Origin: Tetranychus cinnabarinus
Taxonomy: Eukaryota > Arthropoda > Arachnida > Trombidiformes > Tetranychidae
Direction: 5' to 3'
DNA length: 64,000 nt
Assembly (NCBI GenBank): GCA_022266195.1
Contig: WHVY01000004.1
Span: forward strand, 1,319,501-1,383,500
A model generated the notes under the pieces. The model had not been told where the DNA came from. It ran no database searches and saw only the letters and a program-made list of their open reading frames with translations. Both the position numbers and the translations under genes were made by a program. This document shows, piece after piece, positions 1 to 12,553 of this stretch (positions within the stretch are counted from its first letter, which is position 1; every line of letters starts with the position of its first letter).

Positions 1-122
1 TGTGAGTAGAATCCAAATATTTAAAGACTTGTTTTCAGCTTAAATATGCTTCAAATGGATAATAAAAGCAAATACAAATTGTTCATCAACTTTGAATGCG
101 TTTATTTTGCACATTTCAATCA

Positions 123-998
123 TCACATAAGAATACAAGTTTGACTTCCAATTGTTTTGTTTGGATAAATTTTCTCGATTGCATTGACTATTGGCGACGG
201 AGGTTTAATTGTGATACCGTTGATTGTCCCGATTGTGTCTGTTGAAAAGTCGAAATAGAAACGAAAAATCATGAAAATGAAACCATTTTTGGCTCCAAAT
301 CGGTTGTAATGGAAGGGTTCATCAATCGACTCTTCTAAACTTTCTTCATAACTTTTACAAAACATGCAAATTGTTTCAGCACTCAACACTCGTAAACGAC
401 GAATCATTTTAATCTCTGAAATTGTATCCGATTCAATTGCTTCTGTAACGAGAGAATAGAAAGGATAGAAAATTAATAAATCTGTGAAACTGATTCCTGG
501 ACGGAACGCACCTTGAGTAGCATTGTGTATCCACTCTTCAAAACGCTCACGAATAGCACCAATTGTATCCTTTTTCCGAACTGGAAGAAATAGTCTGGAA
601 GAAAGGTGAATTGTTGACTTGATTTTGTTTGATGTGGCACTGGAACGATCAAGAATTCGTGATGATTTTGTACAACAAACTCGAAAAATGCGAATATAAC
701 TTCCATAATCAGTGTAATACATGGTCTTTGTATTGACTGAGGTTACTTTGATCAGGTTTAGGAATGGAAATGATAAATTTGGTTAGCATTTCGCTTTGCA
801 TGAAAAGTGCTTACCATTGATACTTACATGATTTTATGCTCAATTTAATGTCGATTGATTGAGCGTTGCGATAATTTAAATGCCTATTCTGTGATAACCA
901 TTGAGATGCTCTGGACATTACTTGAGTGTATGATTCAAATTTTGGTCGCTTGAAGAATCCTCCGCCAGATAAATGTTTTGGCACAAAATCGATTATAT
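123..998 (-). CDS. Unrecognised two-domain protein, 5'-incomplete (exons 998-828 and 736-123)
   Basis: I do not recognise the product. A 171-base exon (998-828, acceptor after a pyrimidine tract, donor GTAAGTATC) joins in frame to a 614-base exon that ends in TGA at 123. The visible protein is about 261 residues. It holds two divergent copies of one domain. The first runs from DFVPK through GGGFF and ASQWL to MYYTDYGSYIRIFRV. The second runs from GAFRPG through SAETI to FIFMIFRFYFD. The same layout recurs in the genes at 4433-5041 and 7106-8394, so these look like tandem paralogues. The start codon and any signal peptide lie in an upstream exon I could not find, because exon 998-828 opens in the middle of a codon. 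A secreted role is inference only, by analogy with the weak signal-like N-terminus of the third gene. Confidence 0.6.
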
Positions 999-1504
999 CT
1001 AATGAAGAAGAGAATTGGATAATTTTAGTGACTAAGTATCTTTCTTTCGTCCAAAAATTCCTCGGAAATGATCAAAAATAGAGATCTATTACACTCATTG
1101 GCCATTAAAAAAGTTTGACCGTTCAACCTTATCTTTGGACTGAACAATGACTGCACTGTGAATCTTTATTGGACTTCTCGCATATCGCAATCAAGAAGAA
1201 TCAGCTCAAATCTACTAACAGTCTGAGTACAGAATCCAAGTAGGGCATTCATAAATATAAGGCAGAATCGGGTAAATGAACTAACATCGAAAGTGAACGA
1301 AACTAGTGAATAAGTTCATTGATAGATGCCACCTTTTACTGTCTTCATTCATTTTATGCTGCCATCTATAGTATGATAATGTTATGAATAAACTTCGATT
1401 TCAATGGATTCAGATCGATTATGAGGAGATAACGAGTCGATGAAGGACGAAATATGAAGCGTACTTTAAATTGAGATTGACAAACAATGTAACTAATCAA
1501 ACTA

Positions 1505-2015
1505 CAGGGTTCCTACGCTATTTTGGAACGCAGAAAATTCTTAATAACTTTTGAACCGCTTATTTTTCTAAGCAGATTTTTCGTAAACTGTTTAAATGGT
1601 TTTTGAGCATTATGCTGATACTAAGTTTTTAATCTTTAACCAAGTATTGAAAGAGTTATGTAATTTATTCTGAAAAATGGCCATAAATCTGAATTTCGAT
1701 TGTTTACCTCAATAAACAATTAGCTAATCAATTAATTCAACTAAGATGTAGAGTAAATCGGCCTTCAAGATCATTTGAGCTCAAAAAATCGATCATTATT
1801 GCTGAGGTAAAAAAATTGAAGAGCCCGAAAGTGTCACCGATTTTTTTATAAAAGAGCAAAAATGTGCATCAAAATTGCGAGAAAACAATTTGAATCACAA
1901 CAGAACTGATCACCCAAAGTTAAATTTTCATTTTATTAAGAAATTATTCTTCAATTATTACTGGTTCTAAAATTATGATCATTTTCATGCGTTCCAAAAT
2001 AGCGTAGGAACCCTG
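1505..2015. repeat. MITE-like element with long terminal inverted repeats, TA-flanked
   Basis: The ends are perfect inverted repeats of about 29 bases: CAGGGTTCCTACGCTATTTT at the left and its complement at the right. TA flanks both sides. The 511-base body has no coding potential. It fits a non-autonomous DNA transposon. The TA duplication points to the Tc1/mariner group, although CAGGG ends also occur in hAT elements. Confidence 0.8.
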
Positions 2016-4432
2016 TAAATTCGCATGATTTTCGTGAAACCATCAAAACTTGAATAAAACTCGAAAAAAATCATTTCTATTGCTCACAAGTTATCTAGTT
2101 CAAACCTAGCCTAATGAAATAAGGATCAGATGAAAATGAATAAATGAAATTTACAAAATTAAACAAAAATTCAAAAGACGACTAAGAAAATGCAACATGA
2201 AAAATTGACAAAACGCGCTTAGATCTTTCGAATGAAGGAAGCAACTCGAAATTGTTATAAGCGGTTCGATGTTTACAGATCCAAACTTTTCGTAACAAAC
2301 AAAACCAAAATCCAATCCTGTAAATATCAATAAAATAAGCTTGACGCTGAAGCGTAATTGACGAAAACTTGTTTTAAAAAATCTTGATTCCCTTCACATT
2401 TGGAATTCATTTATTTTATTATTCATTTCAATCATTCTTGATGGCTCTGATGATCCTTTCAGGCTCAGGACTTTTGACCAAGACAAGAGTTAATTATATT
2501 GCTCTTTGCATGACTTGGTTGAACTGCATAACAAATAAATCATTTAATTAGGATATAAATAAATTGAAAAAAAGACAATAATAATTATAAGAATAACTCG
2601 AATACAAAATTTTCGCACCATCTCCAGGCTTCTGTTGAACATTATCCAGAAAATTCAATATTGAGCCTAAATGAGCTTATAAGTACTGTCTAGTGAGATG
2701 ATATTGCATGATTGAATAGATTAGTGTTTTGTTTATTACCAATCAATCCATAAAATCTTTTTTCATCAATTATTGAACTTTCCAAGTATTGAATTTGCTT
2801 CTCGACTGTTCAAGTAAAACTGCGCAAAATGAGCCAACAGACAACAGACTGAAGCCAGTAATGATTAACATCAAGAAAATAATTTAATGTTAATCAAAAG
2901 TATATAATTATCACTGAATAGTTAATGAACAACTATTATCAGCTATCAAAACAAATTACAAGTCCAGTCATGGAGTGACATTGAAAATTCATGATTCCCA
3001 CATTAATGATAAAATAATGAAAGATAAAAGTCAATGTCAATCGGAAATCCTGTAATGAACCTTGAATGGACCAAAGATCAATCTTTACAGGTAAAAAAGG
3101 GTTCATTAAAACTCTTTATTCCATGATACAGGAACCATGGATTGACCCAATTTGAAAATGAATTTCTAGTTGAACAATAATTTGATGAAACAGAAGTTGA
3201 AAATTGAATAATAATGTTTCATCAAATGTCGACTCATTGAATTAATCTGATTAAAACAGAAGTAAAGGAGGACAGAAAATGATTGCTCATCAAACTCACC
3301 AAGTTATCATGTAAACGCCCTTTGGTAATGATGAATGTGAATATTGTAATAACGAATGTATAATTAAATCAATTGATTTGAAATGGCATGGGCTGGGTCA
3401 ACATGGAATAAACTCTGTTCATGATAAACATCATGTTGTCTGATTGGAAGCTGACTCAGCTCGTCAAAAGGCTAAAGTTGTTGCAACTTGGTCAAGCTAA
3501 TTAGACTAAATTGTTGTAATCGATTGAAACTTTGTCCTCTTCGATTGGACCGCAAAATTATTATCATTAATAAAATCATTATCGTCGCAAATTCATTAAT
3601 CAAAATGGGTAAAAGTTTATCCTTAAGGTTATTAAAATGAAAGAAATGTTTACTTCTCAATGATTTTCATTGAAAAACCATTAGCAATTGGATTGACCTA
3701 AAAAGTGGCTCATGATATTCACCAATATTCTGAACCTTTTTGAAGGTGAAACAAATGAAAGAAAATGAAATTCTTACATTTAACTTGACATTACTGGCTG
3801 AGAAGGCAAATGGTTTGGGTGTGTGTGTTCAGTGTTTCCAGATTTAATCATGAAAACTGAATAACCAGGAAAGAGTCAAATCATGAAATGTTATTTAATA
3901 AAATAAGGTATTCAAGGTTGGAAGCTAATGCATCGAGAAAGATAAATGTCAAATCCCTCCCTGAAGATGCTGATTGATATCAAATGCATTTTAAGTTCTA
4001 GACATTTTATCGCTGAAATTCATTCTTTTCCCGCCAAAATATCAAGAAATTCAACTTTTGATATTCGGCAGTTTTGAGCATCAAAGGTTAGCAGGTTGAT
4101 TTTAGAAGCTTCAAAATTCTGAATAAAGATTGATATTTAAACTCGACTTTGCTTTTTGGACATTGAATGCTCTTCAAAAGATTTGAATGTTGTGCTATTC
4201 GAGTGCTTAGTTTTGAGTGAGACTTTTGTTCAGTCAGAGAAATTAATTTTACTATTTTTTCGGTGAATAAGAATGTTGTGAATTCGTTTCTTTAATGTCA
4301 TGAAACAAGAATTCAAGTTCGATGATTGATGAAGTCAAATTGGAATCAAAATATATTCAAAAGTCAATTTCCATGTTTGAATTTTTCTAATGAAGTCACG
4401 AACTTTTAAAGGTTGAATCTTTCAGCACAATT
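2016..4432. other. Non-coding intergenic DNA
   Basis: This AT-rich sequence has no supported exon. The 5' exon of the gene at 123-998 should lie somewhere here or just downstream. A short open frame at 3472-3660 on the minus strand has no splice context or family resemblance, so I left it out. Confidence 0.5.
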
Positions 4433-5041
4433 TCAGAAACTGATTATTCTGAGAATTGATTGGAATTTTTGAGGCAATTCTTTTAGTAAATTATGTGATT
4501 CAGAATGAATTACTTTACCAATTTCTTCCTGTAAAGGTAATCCTTCTTCGTAAAAAATTCTTAAAATGAATAATTTTTTGGTCGAAAGGGCAGATAATGT
4601 TTCATCTGGATCAACTTTCCAATCAGTATCAGCTTCATAAGTGACCGTTTCAACACAAATGATTCGACCCTGAATCTCTTCTTTTCTGATCAAAATGTTG
4701 GCTCGTTCCACCAAATCGTCAAGCTTTTTAAATGAACCCTTCTCATCAATCTCAGGAACTAAATCGGTGTAATTCAATTCTTGATACAACACTGATCCAT
4801 GGCGTTGAATCGTTCGTTGTTTCAATTTTATCCAAATTCTTGAAGTCAAATAAATCAAAAGGAAAAAAAAGACAAAATTAGAATCAAAATTAGAATCAAA
4901 ATTAATAATGAAACAAAAGCTAAAAATAAGGTCAAGTTTAACTCTGTCCAGTGAAACATGGATAATGGATGTAAAAATTGAAACAAATTTATCATCAAAA
5001 TTAACCATTACTTTGACCACAAAAGTCCATAAACTTTTCAA
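4433..5041 (-). CDS. Unrecognised single-domain paralogue of the neighbouring tandem family
   Basis: The frame is open for 202 codons. Residues from about 90 on carry the shared domain: DLVPEI, GSFKKLDDLVERAN, ICVETVTYE and KLFILRIFYEEG, matching the genes on both sides in order and spacing. The first 70-80 residues are very hydrophobic and low-complexity, with FDSNFDSN and a run of F/L/I before TSRIW. This is either a signal or membrane segment, or intron read-through: a good acceptor (pyrimidine run then TTCAAG) lies just ahead of the AATTTGGATAAAATTG exon sequence. The true start is therefore uncertain. No catalytic motif is visible and the function is unknown. Confidence 0.5.
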   Translation of the reverse strand: MKSLWTFVVKVMVNFDDKFVSIFTSIIHVSLDRVKLDLIFSFCFIINFDSNFDSNFVFFFLLIYLTSRIWIKLKQRTIQRHGSVLYQELNYTDLVPEIDEKGSFKKLDDLVERANILIRKEEIQGRIICVETVTYEADTDWKVDPDETLSALSTKKLFILRIFYEEGLPLQEEIGKVIHSESHNLLKELPQKFQSILRIISF

Positions 5042-7105
5042 TCAATATTGTTCAACGATATCATCAATGAAATGTTTCAAAAAACTCTTTTAATTGTCTG
5101 AATGAATTGATTGCTTTTTTATTATGAATATAAAATGGTGAAATGATGATAAAATGTCGAGCTAAACATTTCTGCCCGATTGACTGGCATTGATGATATT
5201 GATAGATATGAAAGAATGCTAATTATTTTGAGTGACTTTATTCTTGGACTTTTCACTCCCAGTGACTTGGAGTGTTTGTCAAGTTGAAGAGAAAACTTTA
5301 AATTGAATAAAATCAAGTCAACTCAATCAATAGACCATCAAATTGACAGTGTTAAATGATTGAAAAGTAAATATTAAAATCAATAATTCCATGACTTTTT
5401 TTCGATAACAAAAATTCTCATCCTTGGGAGTTTAACATTATTGACTTGACTTTTGTTTCCAATTTTTCATTTGGTCAAATTAAAGTTGTGAAAAGTCTGG
5501 ACATTGAGTCACGCAAATGTCATGTTAGAGTATGAAAAATATTCAGAACACTTTGTTGCCGGAGAAAGATCGACAGCTGGAAATTAATCGATCACAGTTG
5601 ACCTTAACATAGCGATTAAATGAATAATAAATAAAGCTTGAGAACTGTTTGAGTGGCTTTTAATTTCAATATGGTCTGCTGATCAGGATTGTTCATCTGA
5701 TAACAAGTAAAATTGAAACACTAATGTTGTCCTTTAACTAGCTTAACACAAGCCTCACAGACTTTCACGCTTTGCTAGACGCCAGACCAATGAACGTAAG
5801 ACTTTCGTTAAAAGCGATTACTGTTAGAAAAATCATAAAATTCTGTTTAGAATCTGACTAAATTAGATCATCATTCGAACCAATTACCGATGGAATATTT
5901 GAAATCTACGAAATTACCTTTGATCTAAATCTGACAGATACGAAGTAAAAGCATGGAGAATGGAAGTTCTGTTCATTAAAATTAAATCAAAATAAAAGGC
6001 GAAACTCAGTTTTGATATTCAAATATTCAAAGCACATTCATGCTACTGAATTAGTACTTAATCTTTAGTTGAATATTCAAATGATATTGAAGCCTTTAAA
6101 GATTTCTTGATTTTTGAGTTCGGAATACTAAATGATAAAAACATGAGCTTAACCACTTGCTATGAAAATAGTTTAAGAGGATTATTCAAGATTTCATTGT
6201 ATTTCAATTTATAATTTAATAAGTCTTTGGATGTTGGATTTTATCAATTTTCACTATTTTCTGGGCTTATTCTTGTTAATATGAGTTTTCTGATTGAGCT
6301 GATTTTGACATAATAATGATGCAAATGAAACGAATTAATTTATTTCTCAATTCAACTTTTGTCAGGTTTTACTTTTGTTTGTGAGGTTCGCCCTTTCTGT
6401 TATTACAATGTTTACTTCAATTAAGCTTGATGAATACAGTTTGCCTTTTCCGCGAAATCATCATGTATTACATGGTCAAGTTGATTTTCTTGTTGACCTA
6501 ATCTTGTTTCTTGTGCTGTTTGTCTGTGTAATTAATACTCGTACGCTGATATAACGTATCAAAACAATTACATTAGTGAAAACAGTAATAAGGTTTAGCT
6601 AATATTGAAGTAGAAAGAGATTAATCTTAATAAAAATGTTGACAAAATATAATTAACCTAACAAGATACAAGTTAATGGAGATGGAAAGAAATGACCAAA
6701 GATTCACTTTTACGGTCAACAATCAAATTGAGAAGAGTTTAAATTGCAAGTTGAGAAACGGCTCATAATCCAATGGTAAACGAATAAGGTAAGACTCCTA
6801 ATGTTTCGACTAATTATTCAAAATTAAATTTCGACAGTTAGACTAGACTTAAAGAGACTATTCAACCTTTAAAACAAACATACAAATTCCAAAAATATTT
6901 TGACCAAAAACAAGTCAATTTTGAGGAGAAATCGCAAATAAAAAGCAATCAGATTTTGACGCTTTTGTCCATTAAAGGCTATAACTGGATAATTTTTTAT
7001 CAAAACTGATTTTTTTTCGGTCAACATTTTTCTTGACGGATGAACATTTGATGCTAACAATTTGATTGGTTACTTATTGCTGCATTTGGAGACTGAAGTG
7101 CTCAC
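5042..7105. other. Non-coding intergenic DNA
   Basis: I saw no gene here. A possible last exon of the next gene begins after TTTGTTTTAAAG near 6870 on the minus strand. It would add about 14 residues (LNSLFKSSLTVEI then stop) to that protein, but the evidence is only a splice signal and frame. Confidence 0.4.
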
Positions 7106-8394
7106 CTTAAACCTTTAAGAATGTTTGTCCTCTCCGATCCTGAGATGTAAAAACAGCAATCATTTGGACGAAGTTCATTGCAGTTTTTAATGTCGTTGTA
7201 TTTGTAGAGCAAAAGAACAGTTTCACAATTGAAAACTCGCCATTCGGGATTCCGTTGAAGCCATCTGTTAGCCATATCAACGAGACTTCTTTTTTTGGAC
7301 GAAAAAGAGAGAGAAAATTACTCGTTTTTGCAATGTACAAGGATTTTCGAATGAAAAAGTCAATAATTTTTTCCCATTAAGTACATTTTAGGTTAGATTA
7401 GGTTAGATCAGTTTAGATTAAAGTTGAACTCATTCACACTGTTGAATAACAATAGACTTGGTCAGTTTTTATCCAACCATGAACCATGTTTTTTTCAAAG
7501 GATAATATTGATTAACTTGGGTCAATATGGACAATTACCAATTTCAAGCTCAATAGGTATGTAAAGATGTTCAGTTGACATTGGAAGAGATCGTGATCAA
7601 AACAGGTTAGACAAAAAATCGAAATCTTGTTCAACAAAAGTCAAGGCTCGACAAGGGTTTACAAAGTAAAATAAGAGTCCATTTAGATCAAATCAACCTT
7701 CAATCATCACTTTCATTGTATAATCATTCAACACTCAAACTGCTTCTCATCATAACCTGAGAACTGCTAGACTTAAGATCAGATTAAGTTAGTCGCTAAC
7801 ATACGACAGACTTTCTTCAGACTCGAAGAGCCTTAGAGATTTAACATTTATAATGATGGTTCACTGTTATTGAAAGTAAAACCATTTTGTAACACTTTCT
7901 CGATCGATTGATAATATTTAGAGAAACAAATCACGTTTACATGAATCGGACGAACATGGAAACGAGGTTGAAGTTCATAAAGTTATCTCATTAAATCAAG
8001 TTTAATATGCTTGTACAACAGGCAGCTTGGAGCATTGATTTGTTTATGAAAAGGATTGACAAATGGTGATGATGATTGTCTCAATTTTGTTTTGTTATTG
8101 TCTTTATTTTCGTCCTTCTTTCTACCTGTCCTTGTCAACATCGATTAGTTTATTATCTAAAAGTTGAACTTACCTGAATGTATGATATTTAACAGCTCCA
8201 CCGGACATGGCAGCTGAACAGGTTCGTTCAACGACTCCGGGAATAAAATCGACAAAAGTCACCAAAGTGTCTTCGTTTATATGGGAATCGGAAATGTGAA
8301 TGTCTTCAGCTTGAAAAGTGCCACGATTTAAAAACAATACCATCGCCATGATGATGGCCTTTTGTTGGGTTGAGTGTGCAAACTTGCTGATCAA
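7106..8394 (-). CDS. Unrecognised third tandem paralogue (exons 8394-8174 and 7288-7106)
   Basis: Exon 8394-8174 ends with a GTAAGT donor. Exon 7288-7106 follows a pyrimidine-rich acceptor and stays in frame across the join (TTC AG/A). The joined protein has the family layout: DFIPGV, a GGAVKYHTF strand, VDMANRWLQRNPEW, then NCETV and a hydrophilic loop before LKGLR. This is the clearest copy of the domain. The N-terminus, with a lysine, then AIIMAMVLFL and an A/ED junction, could be a secretion signal. Exon 2 either stops at once (AGGTGA) or splices on at GTGAGC to a short last exon, which I could not settle. It shares strand and domain with its two neighbours, consistent with tandem duplication. 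Confidence 0.55.
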
Positions 8395-10179
8395 TTGGAG
8401 ATTAGTTGAACATGAGTTTCATTTCATGAGGGTCTGTTGGCTTAAATGTTGGTTCAATGATAACTACATTAAATTCATGGCAACTCTTATTGTAAAGTCA
8501 AATATTAAGCTTGAAGTTTTCAAGTGTTTCACTTTTATTTTACATTTAACAATAGACATTGATGGGACGATGTGTTGAAACTTGCTCAGTTGACTGATGA
8601 ATCAAGTTTTGTTTTGCAATCCTTTAAGGTCCACATTACTGTTAATGTATTACTGGATGGTTAGAGCATGAGCAAGGTAAAAGTGGTCATTTAGTTTAAG
8701 TTTGATTAGTTGACGACACAATATGATTGAAAGTAAGTTAATGATTAGTCGAGAATGATTTGTTTTTTGACATTTCATTTAACTTTGTATTTTGCATTCG
8801 AGACAATGAAGGTCTGAGTGTGAAAATGATAAAACAATTAATTGATTTCATTCAAGTCTGCGCAATGATTTATTGTATCTTTAAGCTTTTCAAGTGTTCA
8901 ATTGATATGAAGATTGTTTTGAAATGAATATAATATTAAAATTGCCAGAAAATCCAATCAGTTGTTCCTTAGCAACAATTTATCTATCAAACACAAATTG
9001 TGCCTTCAACTAACTGTTGAAGTTATCGTTGACAGATGGAACCATGTTAACTGCACCTGATTGTGACAATAATTTAGAGATCATAATAAAGTTATGTTGG
9101 AAAGATCAAAGAGTAAGAAGAGAGTTTACTTGCATGGGAAAATAGGCATCACAAGAAAATTAAAAAAGTCACCACTCGATGCCTTTGGTTCTGGTCAATT
9201 AATTGTAAACAAATCAACGTGGTCAACTATCTGAAGTTTGTGAGTTAAAATTAGTAAATCATAATTAGAGTTTTCTTCGATAAATTGATAAAGGAGATCA
9301 TGCAGAAATGCATGGTTATTTTGTTATTAACATTGATTTATTTGGTAATTTACATTATTTTTATTTTGTTTACCAAAAAAGAAAGTTTTTTAGTTAATTT
9401 TTCAACTAACTTAAATGAACTTTTGGGACATGGCAATATATGTATCATTTACATGTATTTTATGAATATTTGAGGCTTAATTATGTTTAAGAATCCAAAT
9501 ATAGTTTATATGAAAAAGCTATGACTAGGATAAAGTGCTTAGCAATGAATTTTTTGCTATGAATATGTTTAATTTTGAGCTGAATTCATTAATCTTTTCC
9601 ATCTTAAATATATTTTTCGCAATGTCTTGCTTTCAAGATTTCTGATTTCTGGCAGAAAATGCTTCGAGAACGATATCTTCATATCATTTGCTTTTGATAC
9701 TTTGGTGAGGTAAACTTATAGTGATGAAAGTTCGAAAATGACATTCAGAATTCGTTTGAAGGTCAAATAAACGAATGACCTTAAATGAACTTGATACTTT
9801 AAAAAAATTGTCTTTAAATTCTCAAGAACATATTGTTCAAATATTAGAAAAGCTAACATGTTTGGTTCTTGAGATATTGAATAAAACGTGAAGTTAATGA
9901 GATTGAATAGCCATGTACAAGCGTCATCGACTAAGCTCCACAACATACAATATTGCACATATACATATACATATATACATACAACATACAATGGTGGTAA
10001 ATTATTTTCCCTATCAATCAAACAAAATCCTTTTTACCTTTCTTTTTCTCTTACTTTTTACTTTTTAAAGCAATTTATATAAATTTTTTCAATAAGAATT
10101 GGGTTTAAGCATTATGAATAATTTTTTATTAATTTATTATTTCTTCTCCACCATCCCAAAATCAGGACACTTTCCTTTT
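8395..10179. other. Non-coding intergenic DNA
   Basis: This stretch is AT-rich with no recognisable exon. A TA-rich microsatellite-like tract (repeated CATATA and TACATA units) occupies about 9955-9995. The plus-strand frame at 9285-9473 is hydrophobic low-complexity sequence without family resemblance. Confidence 0.5.
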
Positions 10180-10826
10180 TCATGGCCCGTTTTCATACTT
10201 TGAACATCGATAACCAGCAAATTGACAATTTTCAGTCAACTGTTCGGGATTGATCAACATTAATCGAGGAGCGAGATCACATGAGACACTGATGCCTGAA
10301 GAAGAGACAAAAAGTATGTAAAGCTGACAATTCAATCCAATTTGAAAATTACCTTTAGTCGCCTTTTGATGTTCGTCATTCGATAATCCTTTAAATTCCA
10401 CAACCAGGTTGTCGATAGACAATATTGATCGCGAAGTGCGAATCCTAAATAAAGGAAGAACATAAGAATATAAGTTAAATACAAGAAAATATTGCAATGT
10501 TAAAATCAGAAACAGAATCTTACCTTCAATCAAGTTTCGTCTAATCGGTGTAGATGACATCAACATAACTTGAATCAGATGGGTCTAGACGGAGCCATGT
10601 TCCTGCTGGATCAAGTCCAGTGATTCGACCAATCTTGCGTTTTTGTAATCTTTTACCTGCACAGCCACATACATGAGCACCTAAACTGTGACCAATCAGA
10701 TGAATATTGGAAAATTTCAGGTACAAAACTTGATTCAATTTTTCAATGAAATGTGCAAGAGATGCTCCATTAACACGAGTATTGCCTTTTAGATCTGGCG
10801 TAAATTCGTTTGGCTCCTTTTTGTCA
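10180..10826 (-). pseudogene. Pancreatic-lipase-family pseudogene
   Basis: Three exon pieces (about 10,823-10,524, 10,444-10,353 and 10,295-10,180) join in one frame. They preserve NTRVNGASLAHFIEKL, the nucleophile elbow GHSLG, the acid motif GLDPAG and SYVDVIYTD, and end with the typical C-terminal CQFAGYRCSKY. Two in-frame stops (TAG and TGA) follow VDVIYTD. The position of the catalytic His (normally C-S-H before an RA.RLM segment) reads S-C-D. The 5' half of the lipase, including the VDW region, is missing and is replaced by an inverted-repeat element. The active site therefore lacks its His, and the reading frame is broken. I call it a decayed copy of a secreted lipase. The stops could only be escaped by an unusual splice that I do not see. 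Confidence 0.7.
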
Positions 10827-11236
10827 TTTTTTCTGAATTTACGCCTTCGTGCAGGCATAACTTGCGTGCTGCAGACCTCAGATTTTAACCATTAGCTTAT
10901 GCAGATTAATCAACCTTAAGTTCGAACTCTCAAGGTTATTCAAGGTCAATTCTTTATTTGACCTCTAATTGACATTGAAAATTCATTTTTTGAAACAAAG
11001 AAATTTTCCTGACTGATACTTGTTAGTCACATGTTCATAACTCTTACCATTGGAACGATAAATGAGCTTTTGTGAAATTCCAGTACTTTCAATGTCAATT
11101 AGAAGTCAAATAAAGAATTGACCTTGAATAACCTCGAACTTATGGTTTTTAAATCTGCATAAGCTCATGGTTAAATCTGAGGTCTGCAGCCGTTTGTGAG
11201 TTATGACTGCACAAAGGCGTAAATTCAGAAAAAAAT
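10824..11236. repeat. Fold-back element (about 150-base inverted arms)
   Basis: Sequence 10,827-10,985 reappears inverted and slightly diverged at about 11,085-11,235 around a spacer of about 100 bases. Matched blocks include TTCTGAATTTACGCC, CTGCAGACCTCAGATTT and CTAATTGACATTGAAA with their complements. One arm supplies the ATG and first residues of the open frame that runs into the lipase remnant, so that ATG is not a genuine lipase start. Confidence 0.75.
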
Positions 11237-11283
11237 GCCCAGTATAAAATAAAATATAAAAGTGAACTTACTTTTATATATTA

Positions 11284-12551
11284 GGTTGTTCGGAAAGTTC
11301 AGTCGTAATCTGTACAGTTATCTTTATTTTTCAATTACATGGAAGGAAATTAATTATCTTTATCAAAGTATTCACCGTCATGTTCTATGACGTATGACCA
11401 CCTTTCAGGTAGCCTTTCAAGACCCTTTCTCAAAAAGTCAATGCTACAGTGGCGAAATTTCTGATCGAGAAAACACATCTTCACGATTCTTGAAGATTCT
11501 GTCCTTAAGTTCAGCACTTTATGTTAGGAAAAGGTAAAAATCTGATGGAGCAAGGTCTGGTGAATATGCTGGGTAAGACTTCCCATCCAAGTTTCATTAA
11601 TTTTTGGCAAGTGATGCAAGCTGTATGAGGGCGTGCATTGTCATGATGGAAGCTTAAACCAGCTCTTTTTTGTCACTGGGAAATAATGAATCAGCTTTTC
11701 GAGCAACTTGTTCTAATTGTTGAACATACCGATTTGCAGTAACAGTTTCGCCAGGTTTAAAAAGTTCCCAGTGAACTATTCCATACCCAGACCACCAGAT
11801 GCATAGCATTACCTTCTTTGAATGTATTGATGGCTTTGCAACGGAGGATGCAGATGCTCCAGCGTCAACCCATTCACCATGTCGTGTAGTATTGTCGAAC
11901 CAGTTCCATTTTTCATCGCCAGTTATCAATCTAGCCAGAAAATCTTGCTTTTGTTGTTTTGAAAGTAAGGCACAGCTTATTGTTACAATATTGGCCTTTT
12001 GGTCTTCAGTCAAAGTGTGTGGAATCCATTTCTGAAGCTTATAAATTTTCCCCATCTTATCAAGATGACTTTTGATTGTAGAATTACTTACACCGAGCAT
12101 AGAAGCAAGTCTTCTGGTTGTTATCGATAAATCATTTGCAATGGCTTCTTCAATATCCAGGTCGATTTGCACCGAAGGTCGACCGCTCCTTTGTTCATCT
12201 TCAAGGCTGATATCTCCAGACTGGAAACGAGCAAACCAACGTTGAACACTTCTCAAGGTAACTGAGTCTTGGCCATGCACTAAATTAACTCTTTCAGTGG
12301 CTAAAGTTGGCCTACTTCCTAACTTGAACTCATGAAAAATCTAAGCTCGTACTTTAATTTTTTGATGCACCATTTTCAAAGGGTAAAACTCAACTACCAA
12401 CATTATTTTCCTGATGATGTTTCTTGGAAATAATAAGTCTGGCAGCAATTTACAAATATGCAAAAACAGGAAATGAAACTAATTACAATTTTTGTTTACC
12501 AGAATGAAATCTGAGCACTGTAAGGATTACGACAGAACTTTCCGAACAACC
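11284..12551 (-). mobile_element. mariner-family DNA transposon, inactive copy
   Basis: The 1268-base element lies between TA dinucleotides. Its terminal inverted repeats start GGTTGTTCGGAAAGTTC and end with the complement; the left and right repeats differ by at least one base. Size, TA target and the enclosed minus-strand transposase remnant all fit mariner. It lies about 50 bases beyond the fold-back element. Confidence 0.92.
11350..12373 (-). pseudogene. mariner transposase pseudogene
   Basis: The remnant starts MVHQKIKVRA. It retains the paired helix-turn-helix region (SVQRWFARFQSGD, RSGRPS) and the catalytic blocks ITGDEKW (first Asp) and HHDNARPHT (second Asp). An in-frame TAG occurs after about 10 codons. 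A frameshift falls just before the second catalytic block and another before the third, where the expected third Asp block is out of frame, with more stops downstream. A transposase from this copy could not be complete, so it can only move if another copy supplies the enzyme. Confidence 0.9.
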
Positions 12552-12553
12552 TA

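Noticed and set aside
3472..3660. 62-codon minus-strand frame as the missing first exon of the 123-998 gene
   Set aside because: It ends in a stop, has no donor in phase with exon 998-828 and no clear signal peptide.
7389..7430. TTAGGTTAGATTAGGTTAGAT run as interstitial telomere repeat
   Set aside because: Only four degenerate units; too short to separate from chance in AT-rich DNA.
8318..8578. 86-codon plus-strand frame
   Set aside because: Lies antisense to the better supported exon 8394-8174, which has the shared domain.
9285..9473. 62-codon plus-strand frame
   Set aside because: Hydrophobic, AT-driven sequence with no splice signals, signal-peptide cleavage site or family motif.
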